The notes under the pieces: model-generated
Told to the model about the DNA's origin: nothing
The model's database searches: none
What the model saw: only the letters and a program-made list of their open reading frames with translations
Shown here: positions 45,140 to 54,069 of the stretch, one piece after another
Position numbering within the stretch: position 1 is the first letter of the stretch
Layout: every line of letters begins with the position of its first letter
Source of the DNA: Dyadobacter psychrophilus
GTDB taxonomy: Bacteria; Bacteroidota; Bacteroidia; Cytophagales; Spirosomataceae
DNA length: 64,000 nt
Assembly: GCF_900167945.1 (NCBI RefSeq)
Contig: NZ_FUZA01000001.1
Span: forward strand, 1,550,001-1,614,000
Direction of reading: 5' to 3'
Position numbers and translations under genes: made by a program

Positions 45140-45946
45140 TCAGTTCATCAGATCCGTATAAAGATTGTAATACGATTCCGAAAACTTCTCATCCTGCTCA
45201 TCGAGCTCAACCCGTTTTGGCGCATTGTTAAAAATCTGGTTCAGACTTTCGCTGCAATGATCGTCCGCTTTCAAAACAGCGTCTGCATATGCACATCCAA
45301 TCTTAACAAATCCTTCAAAATCAGCAGAATGCAAGTGAGCCAAAGCTTCGTCGCTTACGTCCATTGCTTTTGCTTTACTTTGTAAATCCGCATCAAACTT
45401 GAAGTCAAAAGCGTTATTATGAACTGTAAACACACTTTTCGTATCCTTAAACATCGGATCATTGCGATAAGTGGTTTTCAGATACAATGGAATCAAGGCG
45501 GTCATCCAGTCGTTGCAGTGAACAACATCAGGCGCCCAGCCCAATTTTTTTACGGTTTCCAATACACCCTTGCAGAAGAAAATGGCACGTTCGTCATTGT
45601 CATCGTAAAAGTTGTTCTCCTTATCGAAAAACACCGATTTACGGTGAAAATAGTCATCATTATCAATAAAATAGACTTGGAGCTTCGCATTTGGAATGGA
45701 AGCAACTTTGATGATTAATGGCTTTTCTTCATCTCCTACGGTAATATTTATTCCTGACAGTCGAACTACTTCATGAAGCCGGTTTTTGCGTTCATTGATA
45801 AGACCAAAACGGGGAACAAGAATTCTGATTTCTGCACCTCGTTCCTGCATTGCCTGAGGAAGCTTCCTAACGTAATCGGCAACATCGGTGGTTTGGAGGA
45901 AAGGATTGATTTCACTGGCTACATACAAAATTCGTAGTTTCTCCAT
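45140..45946 (-). CDS. Short glycogen/starch synthase-like (GT5) protein
   Basis: 268 residues from the ATG at 45946, opening MEKLRILYVASEINPFLQTTDVADYVRKLP, the GT5 N-terminal pattern. It contains VVHCNDWMTALIPLYLKTTY and TVHNNAFDF from the starch-synthase catalytic N-domain. The donor-binding C-domain of ~230 residues is missing. The acceptor-loop KxGGL motif is altered to TTDVADYV. It may lack synthase activity. The open frame extends to a TTG at 45982, but the promoter -7 box occupies 45980-45987, ruling that out. Divergent from panC, a conserved pairing in this phylum. Confidence 0.75.
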   Translation of the reverse strand: MEKLRILYVASEINPFLQTTDVADYVRKLPQAMQERGAEIRILVPRFGLINERKNRLHEVVRLSGINITVGDEEKPLIIKVASIPNAKLQVYFIDNDDYFHRKSVFFDKENNFYDDNDERAIFFCKGVLETVKKLGWAPDVVHCNDWMTALIPLYLKTTYRNDPMFKDTKSVFTVHNNAFDFKFDADLQSKAKAMDVSDEALAHLHSADFEGFVKIGCAYADAVLKADDHCSESLNQIFNNAPKRVELDEQDEKFSESYYNLYTDLMN

Positions 45947-45979
45947 AGATGTTTTAGCAGTTTGTGAAAAAAAGTTTTG

Positions 45980-46011
45980 CAAAATTATACAAAAAAAATG
46001 GCAAAATCAAA
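45980..46011 (-). promoter_or_regulatory. Promoter of the short GT5-like gene
   Basis: Read on the minus strand: TTTG at 46011-46008, a 20-nt spacer, and TAATTTTG at 45987-45980. The ATG at 45946 is 34 nt downstream of the -7 box. Confidence 0.6.
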
Positions 46012-46152
46012 AAATATTCCAAACTAAATGTAATATTGCGCTCAGTTTGGGATTTCCCATTCCAAATTATTTTCATCGCCTTTCTGTTGCCAGACTCGAT
46101 ATTAAAAAGCAACAGTTACGGTTTGATTACTCCCTCTGATTTCACTTTTTCA

Positions 46153-46995
46153 ATGGAAGTATTTACTTCAATCAAAGGCCTGCGCAATTTCCTCGATCAA
46201 CAACTTTCACAGCAAAAGACAATCGGTCTGATCCCCACCATGGGCGCTTTGCACGAAGGTCACATTTCACTCGTTGACGCATCTATTAAACAAAATGACA
46301 TCACTGTCGCCAGTATTTTCGTCAACCCTACCCAGTTCAACAACCCGGAAGACCTGTTGAAATATCCGCGTACGTTAGAAGCAGATTGTGCTATGCTGGA
46401 ACAAGCAGGCTGCACAGCCGTCTTCGCTCCGTCCGTGGAAGAAATGTATCCTGAAAAATCGTCATTAGTGATCAATTTCGGCCCACTGGAAAGCGTAATG
46501 GAAGGCGCTTCGAGGCCAGGACATTTTAATGGTGTTGGCATTGTTGTATCAAAGCTCTTTCACATAGTCAGCCCACACCGCGCCTACTTTGGACAAAAAG
46601 ATTTGCAGCAGGTGTCAATCATAAAAAGATTGGTCGCCGACCTGGCATTTAATCTCGAACTAATCGTTTGCCCAACGATCAGAGAAACGGACGGCCTGGC
46701 TATGTCATCCCGCAACCGCAGACTTAATGACGCCGAACGCGCCATCGCGCCGCACATTTACAGGATTTTGGAAGAAGCGAAAAGTAGTTTAGAAGCAGGT
46801 AAGGACGTGAAGCAAGTCATCGCAACGGCAACCCATGCATTTAATATTATCCCTGAATTTAAGCTTGATTATTTCGAAGTAGCGGATGTGAAAACATTAC
46901 AACCCATTTCCGCCATAGGAACAGCCGGAACGAACGCTATTTGCGTAGCAGCGTTTTTAGGCCCGGTTAGGCTGATTGATAATGTTGTGTTTTAG
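46153..46995 (+). CDS. panC: Pantothenate synthetase
   Basis: Joins pantoate and beta-alanine using ATP to make pantothenate. The ATG at 46153 gives 280 residues, the normal length; the frame is open upstream to 45964 but that part is AT-rich and unrelated. Motifs: PTMGALHEGHISLV (HIGH-type), FVNPTQFN, RPGHFNGVGIVVSKLF, FGQKDLQQ and MSSRNRRL (KMSKS-type). PanD, which makes beta-alanine, is encoded 1.8 kb further on, separated by an inserted oxidoreductase gene. Confidence 0.97.
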   Translation: MEVFTSIKGLRNFLDQQLSQQKTIGLIPTMGALHEGHISLVDASIKQNDITVASIFVNPTQFNNPEDLLKYPRTLEADCAMLEQAGCTAVFAPSVEEMYPEKSSLVINFGPLESVMEGASRPGHFNGVGIVVSKLFHIVSPHRAYFGQKDLQQVSIIKRLVADLAFNLELIVCPTIRETDGLAMSSRNRRLNDAERAIAPHIYRILEEAKSSLEAGKDVKQVIATATHAFNIIPEFKLDYFEVADVKTLQPISAIGTAGTNAICVAAFLGPVRLIDNVVF

Positions 46996-47021
46996 AAGGC
47001 TGTTAAAACAGGAGCCTAAAG

Positions 47022-47111
47022 CTTGTCAGCCTGAGCGGAGTCGAAGGCGCGCTACTTCTTGGTGAACGCGCCTTCGACCGCCCGGCGGCCCGGGCCGCTC
47101 AGGCTGACAAG
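47022..47111. repeat. Long inverted repeat family, copy 2
   Basis: Left arm 47022-47051 (contains TGTCAGCCTGAGCGGAGTCG) faces a right arm at 47067-47111. The right arm is interrupted by about 15 extra GC-rich bases (ccgcccggcggcccgggccg region, 47078-47097), absent from copies 1 and 3. It lies between converging panC and the Gfo/Idh gene. Confidence 0.8.
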
Positions 47112-47134
47112 CATAAGATGGCAAGTGCTCCCGC

Positions 47135-48607
47135 TTACGACAACTTCCAGTCTCCTCTGTATTTCCTTTTCACAAACTGGTTCGCCTCGTCGAAGTTAGT
47201 AATCTTCATATTATTTCCATCCCAAAGCAATTTCTTACGACCTGGATAGTCGAAACCTTTGCCATCTGCTTTTGCTGTGCGCAAGTTGTAGCTGCGGATT
47301 CCGAGGTTACCCATGATTACGGTTTCGGTCAAAGGTCCCGCATAGTCAAATGATGACGTTAATGCCTTGTGCTCTTTGCTGTTGAAACCTGCTTTGCAAG
47401 CGTCTGTCCAGGAAACATGGTGACCGAATTCCGGCATTGTCGTGTATTTGTTTCCAAAATCACCTTGCTTGTATTCCAGCTTCGTGCCATCGTTCAGGTA
47501 AAGTTTCGGGGTTATACCGTAAGTTCCGCAGGTCATAACGCCTTTTTCACCGATTAGCAAAACACCATTGCTGCTGTCTGGCTCGCCCAGCGGGTCGTTT
47601 GCAGGGATAATTTCCGGGTGGAATGGACGCAAACCGCCGTCGTGCCACGTTAATGTTACTTCGGATTTGTTGATCTTGTTGGCCGGGAATTTCAATTGAA
47701 CACGTGATGATGGCGGGCAGCCTTCCGGAATGTATTCTGGTGTCCAGTCTTTAATGAAAACTTGTCCTACGCTGCATTCCAGTTCTGTTGGATAACCCAA
47801 TCCCAATGTTCGGAAAGCCGGGTCGATCAGGTGGCAGCCCATGTCGCCTAGTGCGCCTGTTCCGAAATTCCACCAGCCTCTCCATTTGAATGGGTGCCAC
47901 GCGGGATTGTAATCCACCCAGTCCGCAGATCCTACCCAAAGTTCCCAGTCAATGTCAGCAGGAACAGGGAATTTTTCAGTAGGAACAGGAATTCCTTGCG
48001 GCCACACCGGACGGTTGGTCCAAACGTGCGCTTCATGCACATTGCCGATTAGGCCTTTGGTAAACCATTCCTTCATCTGGGTTTGCGCAGGATTTGAAGC
48101 GCCCTGATTTCCCATTTGTGTTACAACTTTGTATTTACGCGCTGCCTCTGTAAGCATACGCGCTTCATAAATGTCATGCGTCAACGGCTTTTGCACATAT
48201 ACGTGCTTGCCGCGCTGCATAGCGGCCATAGCGATAATTGCATGCATATGGTCGGTTGTTGAAACGGTTACGGCATCAATGTCCTTTTCCATTTCATCAA
48301 ACATCTTTCTGAAATCCTTGTATTTTTTCGCAGTCGGATGAAGCTCAAAATTCTTTTTGGCCTGGTTCCAGTCCACGTCGCAAAGCGCTACAAGATTTTC
48401 CGCACCTTTATTCCATGCATTATTTGTATCTGAAAAACCCTTTCCTCCAACGCCTACTCCCGCAATATTTAATTTGTCACTGGGTGCCAGGAAGCCTTTG
48501 CCCAAAACATGGCGTGGGACAATAAAGAAACTTCCAATCGCTGCCGCCGTTGTTTTTTGCAAAAAATCCCGGCGCTTTACATCTTTTGGTTTATTTTCTG
48601 AACTCAT
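47135..48607 (-). CDS. Tat-exported Gfo/Idh/MocA-family oxidoreductase
   Basis: 490 residues with a twin-arginine signal (KRRDFLQKTTAAAIGSFFIV), so folded and exported with cofactor. The Rossmann fold starts LNIAGVGVGGKGFSD. The dinucleotide-binding and catalytic regions include AVTVSTTDHMHAIIAMAA and KHVYVQKPLTHDIYEA (EKP-type motif as QKP). Exported members of this family often act in the oxidation of sugars to 3-keto sugars, together with DUF1080 proteins such as the gene at 7344. The sugar is unknown. It interrupts the panC-panD pair and is oriented against them. Confidence 0.88.
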   Translation of the reverse strand: MSSENKPKDVKRRDFLQKTTAAAIGSFFIVPRHVLGKGFLAPSDKLNIAGVGVGGKGFSDTNNAWNKGAENLVALCDVDWNQAKKNFELHPTAKKYKDFRKMFDEMEKDIDAVTVSTTDHMHAIIAMAAMQRGKHVYVQKPLTHDIYEARMLTEAARKYKVVTQMGNQGASNPAQTQMKEWFTKGLIGNVHEAHVWTNRPVWPQGIPVPTEKFPVPADIDWELWVGSADWVDYNPAWHPFKWRGWWNFGTGALGDMGCHLIDPAFRTLGLGYPTELECSVGQVFIKDWTPEYIPEGCPPSSRVQLKFPANKINKSEVTLTWHDGGLRPFHPEIIPANDPLGEPDSSNGVLLIGEKGVMTCGTYGITPKLYLNDGTKLEYKQGDFGNKYTTMPEFGHHVSWTDACKAGFNSKEHKALTSSFDYAGPLTETVIMGNLGIRSYNLRTAKADGKGFDYPGRKKLLWDGNNMKITNFDEANQFVKRKYRGDWKLS

Positions 48608-48721
48608 CTGATTTGATAGTAAAAAGATAAAGTGGATAATATTGTTTAAAGCATACTTGTCATGATAATTACTTGCAGCTGCCCGAATTGTGAGCGGGAA
48701 CCGTAACCATAACGGGGATGT

Positions 48722-48753
48722 TTTGAAGGCTGTATATTATTCCCTTAACTTTG
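48722..48753 (+). promoter_or_regulatory. Promoter of panD
   Basis: TTTG at 48722-48725 and TAACTTTG at 48746-48753 with a 20-nt spacer match the Bacteroidota consensus; the panD ATG is 46 nt downstream. Confidence 0.65.
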
Positions 48754-48799
48754 GGGTGAATAAGGACATTAATAAATTCCCGACTTACATTACCTGGTA

Positions 48800-49150
48800 A
48801 TGCAAATAACACTCATGAAATCGAAGATTCACCGGGTTAAGGTGACTCAGGCGGAGTTGAATTATGTAGGCAGCATCACGATCGACGAAGACCTGATCGA
48901 CGCTGCCGGATTGGTTGAAAATGAACAGGTTCACATTGTCAATAACAATAACGGAGAACGCTTTGTAACCTATGTAATCAAGGGCGAAAGAGGTTCAGGA
49001 ATGATTTGTCTGAACGGAGCGGCCGCCAGAAGGGTTCAGATCGGTGACATTATCATAATCATTGCTTACGGCTCTATGAGCCAGGAAGAGGCAAAGTCAT
49101 TCAAGCCGATGGTAGTCTTCCCGGATCATAATAATCATCTTGTGGTCTGA
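48800..49150 (+). CDS. panD: Aspartate 1-decarboxylase
   Basis: Makes beta-alanine from aspartate for pantothenate synthesis. A 116-residue proenzyme that cuts itself between Gly24 and Ser25 (NYVGSITID) to create the pyruvoyl group. VTQAEL, LIDAAGL and [17 protein letters not shown] are family landmarks. The start [15 protein letters not shown] fits well-known PanD N-termini. The following flippase-like gene begins 46 nt later and is probably co-transcribed. Confidence 0.97.
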   Translation: MQITLMKSKIHRVKVTQAELNYVGSITIDEDLIDAAGLVENEQVHIVNNNNGERFVTYVIKGERGSGMICLNGAAARRVQIGDIIIIIAYGSMSQEEAKSFKPMVVFPDHNNHLVV

Positions 49151-49195
49151 CCTAAACTTCCTTTCTTTACGGGTTCCCAAATTTTTTAAACAGCT

Positions 49196-50233
49196 ATGAA
49201 AAGCGCCTTACGTTACGCCATATCGCTCGCACTCGCAGGCGGCCTGATCTGGTTTGTCTTCAAAGACATCAACTTCGCAGAAATGCTTGACAGGTTTGCC
49301 AAGTCAGACTGGCGATGGATTGCGCTATCGTGCGTTTTGCTGCTTGGCGCACATATTACGAGAGCATGGCGCTGGGGAATGCTAATGGAGCCATTGGGAC
49401 ACAAACCTGGCCTTTTTAACAGCTCTATTTCCGTACTCACCGGTTATTTCGCCAATTATATTGTGCCAAGAATGGGAGAAGTAACCCGCTGCGGCACATT
49501 ATACCGGCTTGAACGCATTCCCGTAAACCTGAGCTTCGGAACCGTTGTAGCCGAACGTATATTCGACGTCCTGATTTTATTAATCATGATCGGGTTGAAT
49601 TTCATTCTCGAATTTGATCGCCTGAGTAAGTTTTTCACTGATTTCTTTCAAAGCAAAGTTTCAGGAGGGCAAGGCGGCGGCTCCGGTAGCGGAATGCTGC
49701 TGGGCATACTCATTGTATTCATGTTAGCTGTGGTGGTAGCGGCATTTATTATCTTTAAAAACATCGCGCTTAGGGACAAAATACAGCAAAATGCACTGGT
49801 TCAAAAAATAGTCTCGTTTGGAAAAGGAATGCTGGATGGCTTCTTAAGCATTCGCAAATTGAAAAGCCCCGGATTGTTCATCCTTAGCACCATTGCCATC
49901 TGGGTTTTCTATTATTTCGTTTCCTACGTTTTGTTTTTCTGTATTCCTGAAACCTCTGATCTTGGACCATTAGCAGGGCTCACGTTACTAGTTGTGGGTG
50001 CCATCGGCATGACTGCACCCACGCAAGGAGGGATCGGCGCGTATCATTTGCTGGTTGGTAATGTGATGATCTTGTATGGGTTATCACAAAATGATGGCAT
50101 TACATTAGCCACATTTATTCATGGTGCCCAAATGATTTTTATGCTGATTATCGGCGCACTTGCATTCCTATACGTTTTAGTACAAAACAAAAAATCGGTC
50201 TCCGAAAGTACTGAGGTTCCAATCGAAAATTAA
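49196..50233 (+). CDS. Lysylphosphatidylglycerol synthase transmembrane-domain (flippase-like) protein
   Basis: 345-residue integral membrane protein with about eight helices. The pattern of the family is present: SDWRWIALSCVLLLGAHITRAWRW, NYIVPRMGEVTRC, YRLERIPVNLSFGTVVAERIFDVL, and AIGMTAPTQGGIGAYHLLVG. It contains only the membrane domain, not the aminoacyl-transfer domain of MprF, so a lipid-flipping role is more likely than lipid modification. A glycine/serine-rich loop (GGQGGGSGSG) at about residues 160-169 joins two halves. Co-located with panD and rfaE2. Confidence 0.88.
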   Translation: MKSALRYAISLALAGGLIWFVFKDINFAEMLDRFAKSDWRWIALSCVLLLGAHITRAWRWGMLMEPLGHKPGLFNSSISVLTGYFANYIVPRMGEVTRCGTLYRLERIPVNLSFGTVVAERIFDVLILLIMIGLNFILEFDRLSKFFTDFFQSKVSGGQGGGSGSGMLLGILIVFMLAVVVAAFIIFKNIALRDKIQQNALVQKIVSFGKGMLDGFLSIRKLKSPGLFILSTIAIWVFYYFVSYVLFFCIPETSDLGPLAGLTLLVVGAIGMTAPTQGGIGAYHLLVGNVMILYGLSQNDGITLATFIHGAQMIFMLIIGALAFLYVLVQNKKSVSESTEVPIEN

Positions 50234-50314
50234 TTATTGTTTTCATAGTCCGGTCATATCAAAATGCCGTATGATACCGTATTATAATCATCCATATCCT
50301 ATTCAGCTGATCCA

Positions 50315-50803
50315 ATGAGCCTTACCGAGAGCAAAATTTTAAGACTGGAAGAAGCCATCACAACCGTGGAAGACTGGCAACGTGCCGGACAGAAAGTAGT
50401 TTTCACAAACGGCTGCTTCGACATTGTTCATTTAGGGCACATTGATTATCTTGAAAAAGCACGCGCATTGGGCGACAGACTAGTTTTGGGCTTGAATACA
50501 GATGCTTCTGTAAGCCGCCTCAAAGGACCATTGCGACCGGTGGTCAATGAGTACGCGAGAGCCCGGTTGATGGCAGCCCTTTCATTCATTGATGCTGTCA
50601 TTTTGTTCGACGAACCGACGCCTAGTCAGTTAATTGAAGCTGTAAAACCTGACATTTTGGTCAAAGGAGACGATTATACAGTTGAAACTATTGCTGGCGC
50701 GGATTTTGTTTTAGGTAAAGGAGGCGAGGTGAAAACGATAGCTCTTGTAAAAGGCTACTCGACTACCGCGCTGATTGAGAAAATTAAACAAGGATATAAC
50801 TGA
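50315..50803 (+). CDS. rfaE2: D-glycero-beta-D-manno-heptose 1-phosphate adenylyltransferase
   Basis: Nucleotidyltransferase of 162 residues that activates heptose-1-phosphate with ATP for LPS-core heptose synthesis. TNGCFDIVHLGHIDYLEKAR contains the HxGH motif; LVLGLNTDASVSRLKGP, PDILVKGDDY and LVKGYSTTALIEKI are the other family blocks. It is the stand-alone C-terminal half of the bifunctional HldE found in enterics. The next gene begins 8 nt later. Confidence 0.92.
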   Translation: MSLTESKILRLEEAITTVEDWQRAGQKVVFTNGCFDIVHLGHIDYLEKARALGDRLVLGLNTDASVSRLKGPLRPVVNEYARARLMAALSFIDAVILFDEPTPSQLIEAVKPDILVKGDDYTVETIAGADFVLGKGGEVKTIALVKGYSTTALIEKIKQGYN

Positions 50804-50810
50804 CACAAAT

Positions 50811-51491
50811 ATGGCTGGTGCATATGTAATTGGTATTTTGGTGATGCTCATTAGCCTTTATGTACAATGGCGTCTCAAAAGTAAATTTGAAGAATATTCG
50901 CAAGTAGGGTTGAGCAATGGCATGAGCGGAAAAGAAATCGCGGAAACCATGCTTCGCGAAAGCGGAATATACGATGTAAGGGTTTTATCTGTCGAAGGAC
51001 GGCTGACTGATCATTACAATCCTCAGGACAAGACAGTTAACCTGAGCCCGGATGTTTATCACGGACGAAGCGTTTCGGCTGCGGCTGTGGCTTCCCACGA
51101 ATGCGGCCACGCTGTACAGCATGCGACTGCGTATAAATGGTTGCAGTTCAGGTCGCAAATGGTGCCATTTCTGAGCATCGCATCCTCATATATGCAATGG
51201 ATAATCTTGGGCGGGATCATTCTGCTGAACACAACCCCGATTCCATTAATGGTCGGTGTCGCATTGTTTGCAGCAACCACTTTATTTAGTTTCATCACGT
51301 TGCCTGTTGAATATGACGCAAGTAACAGAGCGCTTGCCTGGATTAAGAACAACAGGATTGTGAACGAAAGAGAATACATTATGTCTGCCGATGCATTGAA
51401 ATGGGCTGCCAGGACTTATCTGGTTGCTGCAATCGGTTCTCTTGCAACATTGCTTTATTATGTGAGCTTGTTGATGGGCAGAAGAGACTAA
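50811..51491 (+). CDS. Membrane zinc metallopeptidase (YugP/peptidase family with HExxH)
   Basis: 226 residues from the ATG at 50811 (an in-frame TTG at 50775 lies inside rfaE2). The N-terminal helix, GLSNGMSGKEIAETML, DKTVNLSPDVYHGRSV and the active-site SHECGHAVQH (His-Glu-x2-His) are the family pattern. Three further membrane helices follow. Probably cleaves small membrane or periplasmic proteins. The inverted-repeat element begins 9 bp after its stop codon. Confidence 0.9.
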   Translation: MAGAYVIGILVMLISLYVQWRLKSKFEEYSQVGLSNGMSGKEIAETMLRESGIYDVRVLSVEGRLTDHYNPQDKTVNLSPDVYHGRSVSAAAVASHECGHAVQHATAYKWLQFRSQMVPFLSIASSYMQWIILGGIILLNTTPIPLMVGVALFAATTLFSFITLPVEYDASNRALAWIKNNRIVNEREYIMSADALKWAARTYLVAAIGSLATLLYYVSLLMGRRD

Positions 51492-51499
51492 CAAGCGTT

Positions 51500-51578
51500 T
51501 GTCAGCCTGAGCGGAGTCGAAGGCACGTGCATGACGCCTTCGACAAGTAGCGCGCCTTCGACTCCGCTCAGGCTGACA
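51500..51578. repeat. Long inverted repeat family, copy 3
   Basis: TGTCAGCCTGAGCGGAGTCG at 51500-51519 within a 24-bp arm (51500-51523) that is perfectly complementary to 51555-51578. An inner cgaaggc...gccttcg stem occupies the loop. It is between the zinc peptidase and the convergent FG-GAP gene. Confidence 0.85.
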
Positions 51579-51582
51579 AGGG

Positions 51583-51619
51583 AAAAGGGCTAAGAAACCA
51601 TGGCTTCTTAGCCCTTTTT
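51583..51619. terminator. Bidirectional terminator between converging genes
   Basis: AAAAGGGCTAAGAA (51583-51596) and TTCTTAGCCCTTTT (51605-51618) form a perfect 14-bp stem with an 8-nt loop. T runs on both strands allow termination of both the peptidase and FG-GAP transcripts. Confidence 0.8.
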
Positions 51620-52788
51620 CATTTCTTTTTCTGATTCCAGTACACAACTACATTATGCGTAGCTCGGCCCGAGGCCAGAATATCCAGATCACCGTCTCCA
51701 TCCAGATCCGCCGCTGCAACATCTTCGCAAGCGATCTTGATTTTATCGTCTAACGCGTATTCCTGCCATTTTTTGCCTTCCGGATCTGATCCTACAAAAA
51801 TTCTTACGCCTGTTTCTCCCGTAACATTCGGGTTACGCCAGCCCATTACGACCTGGTCACGACCTTGTCCGAAGAAATCGGCGCAAACCAGTGCGTGGCC
51901 TTCTTTTATTCTATCGGTTAGGACGGTTCTGTTATCTTTTGAATAAACTACGACGCTGGTTCCATGCATTGGCTCGATAGTGGCTGTAAATAATTGGTTT
52001 TTCCCCAAACTTCCCGTTCTGATCTCCCCTACTCCCGTTCCAGGCACCATCCACGTTCCTGATGGAGCCCATCCATCTGCGCCGCTCAGGAAAACCTGAA
52101 CTCCTTCTTTGCCTGCCACTGCAAGTCCAAGCATTCTGCCAGGCACTTCCATAGGCTGCATGTTGTGCGTCATATGCATGCCTGTTTCAACTAATTCATA
52201 GCCCCAAATGCCTGTTTTTTTCTCGGGAACGTCAAATACAATCAGTTTTACGCCAGCGCCTTCACCTCCTGCATTACCTTCGCCATGTAACGGAAGTACC
52301 GCAAGCTGAAACCCTCCGTCGGCCTTTTTAAGCCATTGGATTCTGTGGATTGTTACTTCATGATGCAAGCGAACCGGCTCCCAAAGCTGCGTACGGTCAT
52401 TAGGCGCAGATAAATAATAAACCGCGCCGGATTGTTTTATATTTTTTGTTTCCGAAGGGTTCCACTGCGCACCCACTGCCACTTCCACTTTTCCATCCCC
52501 ATCAATGTCCCTGGCAGCAATGCACACATTGTCCTGCTCCGTCAAATCTCTTGCAATCACATTGCGTGTCCATTTTTCGGTCTTTTTCCCGGGATTTTTA
52601 TACCAAACAATTTCCTTCTTATCCGCCAGCAAAATGTCCGCCTTGCCGTCTCCGTCCACATCACCGGACGTAACGCCATAGCCGATACTGATTTTATCAT
52701 CAATAACTTCCCCCACAAAAGTCGCGGTTTGCGCAACCGCTTGTGCAGCAACCAGTGTAAGGGCAAAAAACAATAATTTTTTCTTCAT
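51619..52788 (-). CDS. Exported FG-GAP/VCBS repeat protein
   Basis: 389 residues with signal MKKKLLFFALTLVAAQAVAQ. The FG-GAP/VCBS calcium-binding style repeats are seen at both ends: DVDGDGKADILLADKKEIVW, DIDGDGKVEVAVG and DLDGDGDLDILASGRATHN. It probably forms a beta-propeller and binds calcium and a sugar or protein surface. No sorting domain is present at the C-terminus (ends VVYWNQKKK), so it may stay periplasmic. Start ATG at 52788. Confidence 0.8.
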   Translation of the reverse strand: MKKKLLFFALTLVAAQAVAQTATFVGEVIDDKISIGYGVTSGDVDGDGKADILLADKKEIVWYKNPGKKTEKWTRNVIARDLTEQDNVCIAARDIDGDGKVEVAVGAQWNPSETKNIKQSGAVYYLSAPNDRTQLWEPVRLHHEVTIHRIQWLKKADGGFQLAVLPLHGEGNAGGEGAGVKLIVFDVPEKKTGIWGYELVETGMHMTHNMQPMEVPGRMLGLAVAGKEGVQVFLSGADGWAPSGTWMVPGTGVGEIRTGSLGKNQLFTATIEPMHGTSVVVYSKDNRTVLTDRIKEGHALVCADFFGQGRDQVVMGWRNPNVTGETGVRIFVGSDPEGKKWQEYALDDKIKIACEDVAAADLDGDGDLDILASGRATHNVVVYWNQKKK

Positions 52789-52885
52789 AATCTCCGTTTC
52801 AGAGCATTTGCCCCGCTAATTATTTAAGCATATTTTTTCACAATATACTTCAAAAAGTGCACAGCAGCATTTGAAAAAAGACTTT

Positions 52886-52919
52886 TTTGTGTGGCTTTGA
52901 TCGGCTTTGCCTACTTTTG
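52886..52919 (+). promoter_or_regulatory. Promoter of gcvT
   Basis: TTTG at 52886-52889 and TACTTTTG at 52912-52919 with a 22-nt spacer fit the Bacteroidota consensus, 28 nt ahead of the ATG at 52948. Confidence 0.6.
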
Positions 52920-52947
52920 TAAATTATTGTGAACCAATTTACCATTC

Positions 52948-54030
52948 ATGAAAACCGTCCCTTTACATCAGGTCCATATTGATTTGGGTGCCAAAATGGT
53001 CCCATTTGCAGGTTTTGAAATGCCTGTACGCTATTCCTCGGATCTGGATGAACACCACACTGTAAGAAATCATGTAGGCGTTTTTGACGTCTCTCACATG
53101 GGAGAATTTAGTGTTAAAGGCCCAAAAGCACTCGATCTGATTCAAAAAGTGACTTCAAATGATGCTTCGGCGTTGTTTGATGGAAAAGTTCAATACAGTT
53201 ATCTTCCCAACGGACGAGGCGGCGTGGTGGACGATCTGCTGGTTTACAGAGTAAAAGAAGATGAATATTTTCTGGTTGTGAATGCATCCAACATTGATAA
53301 GGACTGGAACTGGATCCAAAGCCACAATACAGAAGGCGTTGAAATGGAAAACGTTTCCGATGAGCTGTGCCTGTTCGCAGTTCAGGGCCCTAATGCGACA
53401 CCTACTTTACAAAAGCTCACTTCTGTTGATCTGGGTGCAATGGATTATTATACATTCAAGATCGGCGAAATGGCTGGCATTTCGGATGTAATTATCTCTG
53501 CAACAGGTTATACAGGGGCTGGCGGATTTGAAATATATGTAAAAAACGCGGACGCAATTAAGATGTGGGAAGCCATATTTGAAGCGGGAGCAGAATTTGG
53601 CATAAAACCTGTGGGATTAGGCGCCCGTGACACATTAAGACTTGAAAAAGGCTTCTGTCTGTACGGAAACGATATCGATGATAACACATCGCCATTGGAA
53701 GCGGGCCTGGGCTGGGTTACCAAATTCACAAAAGATTTTATTGATGCAAAAGAACTGAAAGACCAGAAGGAAGCCGGTTTGAAGAAAAAACTGGTTGGTT
53801 TTGAAATGATCGACAGAGGAATTCCACGAGGACACTATGAACTGTGCGATGAGTCTGGCGCCAAATTGGGAGAAGTGACTTCGGGCACGCAGTCGCCCAC
53901 ATTGCAAAAAGGAATCGGAATGGGTTATGTCCCGACAGCATTTGCCAAGCCTGAAACGGAAATTTTCGTAAAAGTCCGTGACAGATTATTAAAAGTGAAA
54001 GTTGTTAAACTTCCTTTTGTAAAAAACTAA
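52948..54030 (+). CDS. gcvT: Glycine cleavage system aminomethyltransferase (T protein)
   Basis: Transfers the aminomethyl group from the H protein to tetrahydrofolate, releasing ammonia. 360 residues. GcvT blocks: [64 protein letters not shown] and [20 protein letters not shown]. The other gcv genes are not in the window. A promoter lies just upstream and comB follows after 39 nt. Confidence 0.96.
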   Translation: MKTVPLHQVHIDLGAKMVPFAGFEMPVRYSSDLDEHHTVRNHVGVFDVSHMGEFSVKGPKALDLIQKVTSNDASALFDGKVQYSYLPNGRGGVVDDLLVYRVKEDEYFLVVNASNIDKDWNWIQSHNTEGVEMENVSDELCLFAVQGPNATPTLQKLTSVDLGAMDYYTFKIGEMAGISDVIISATGYTGAGGFEIYVKNADAIKMWEAIFEAGAEFGIKPVGLGARDTLRLEKGFCLYGNDIDDNTSPLEAGLGWVTKFTKDFIDAKELKDQKEAGLKKKLVGFEMIDRGIPRGHYELCDESGAKLGEVTSGTQSPTLQKGIGMGYVPTAFAKPETEIFVKVRDRLLKVKVVKLPFVKN

Positions 54031-54069
54031 TATCTCCTCAAATCCACTCCATAGTATCGATTGCATTTT

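Noticed and set aside
45964..46152. N-terminal extension of PanC
   Set aside because: Overlaps the divergent promoter and lacks similarity; PanC of normal length begins at 46153.
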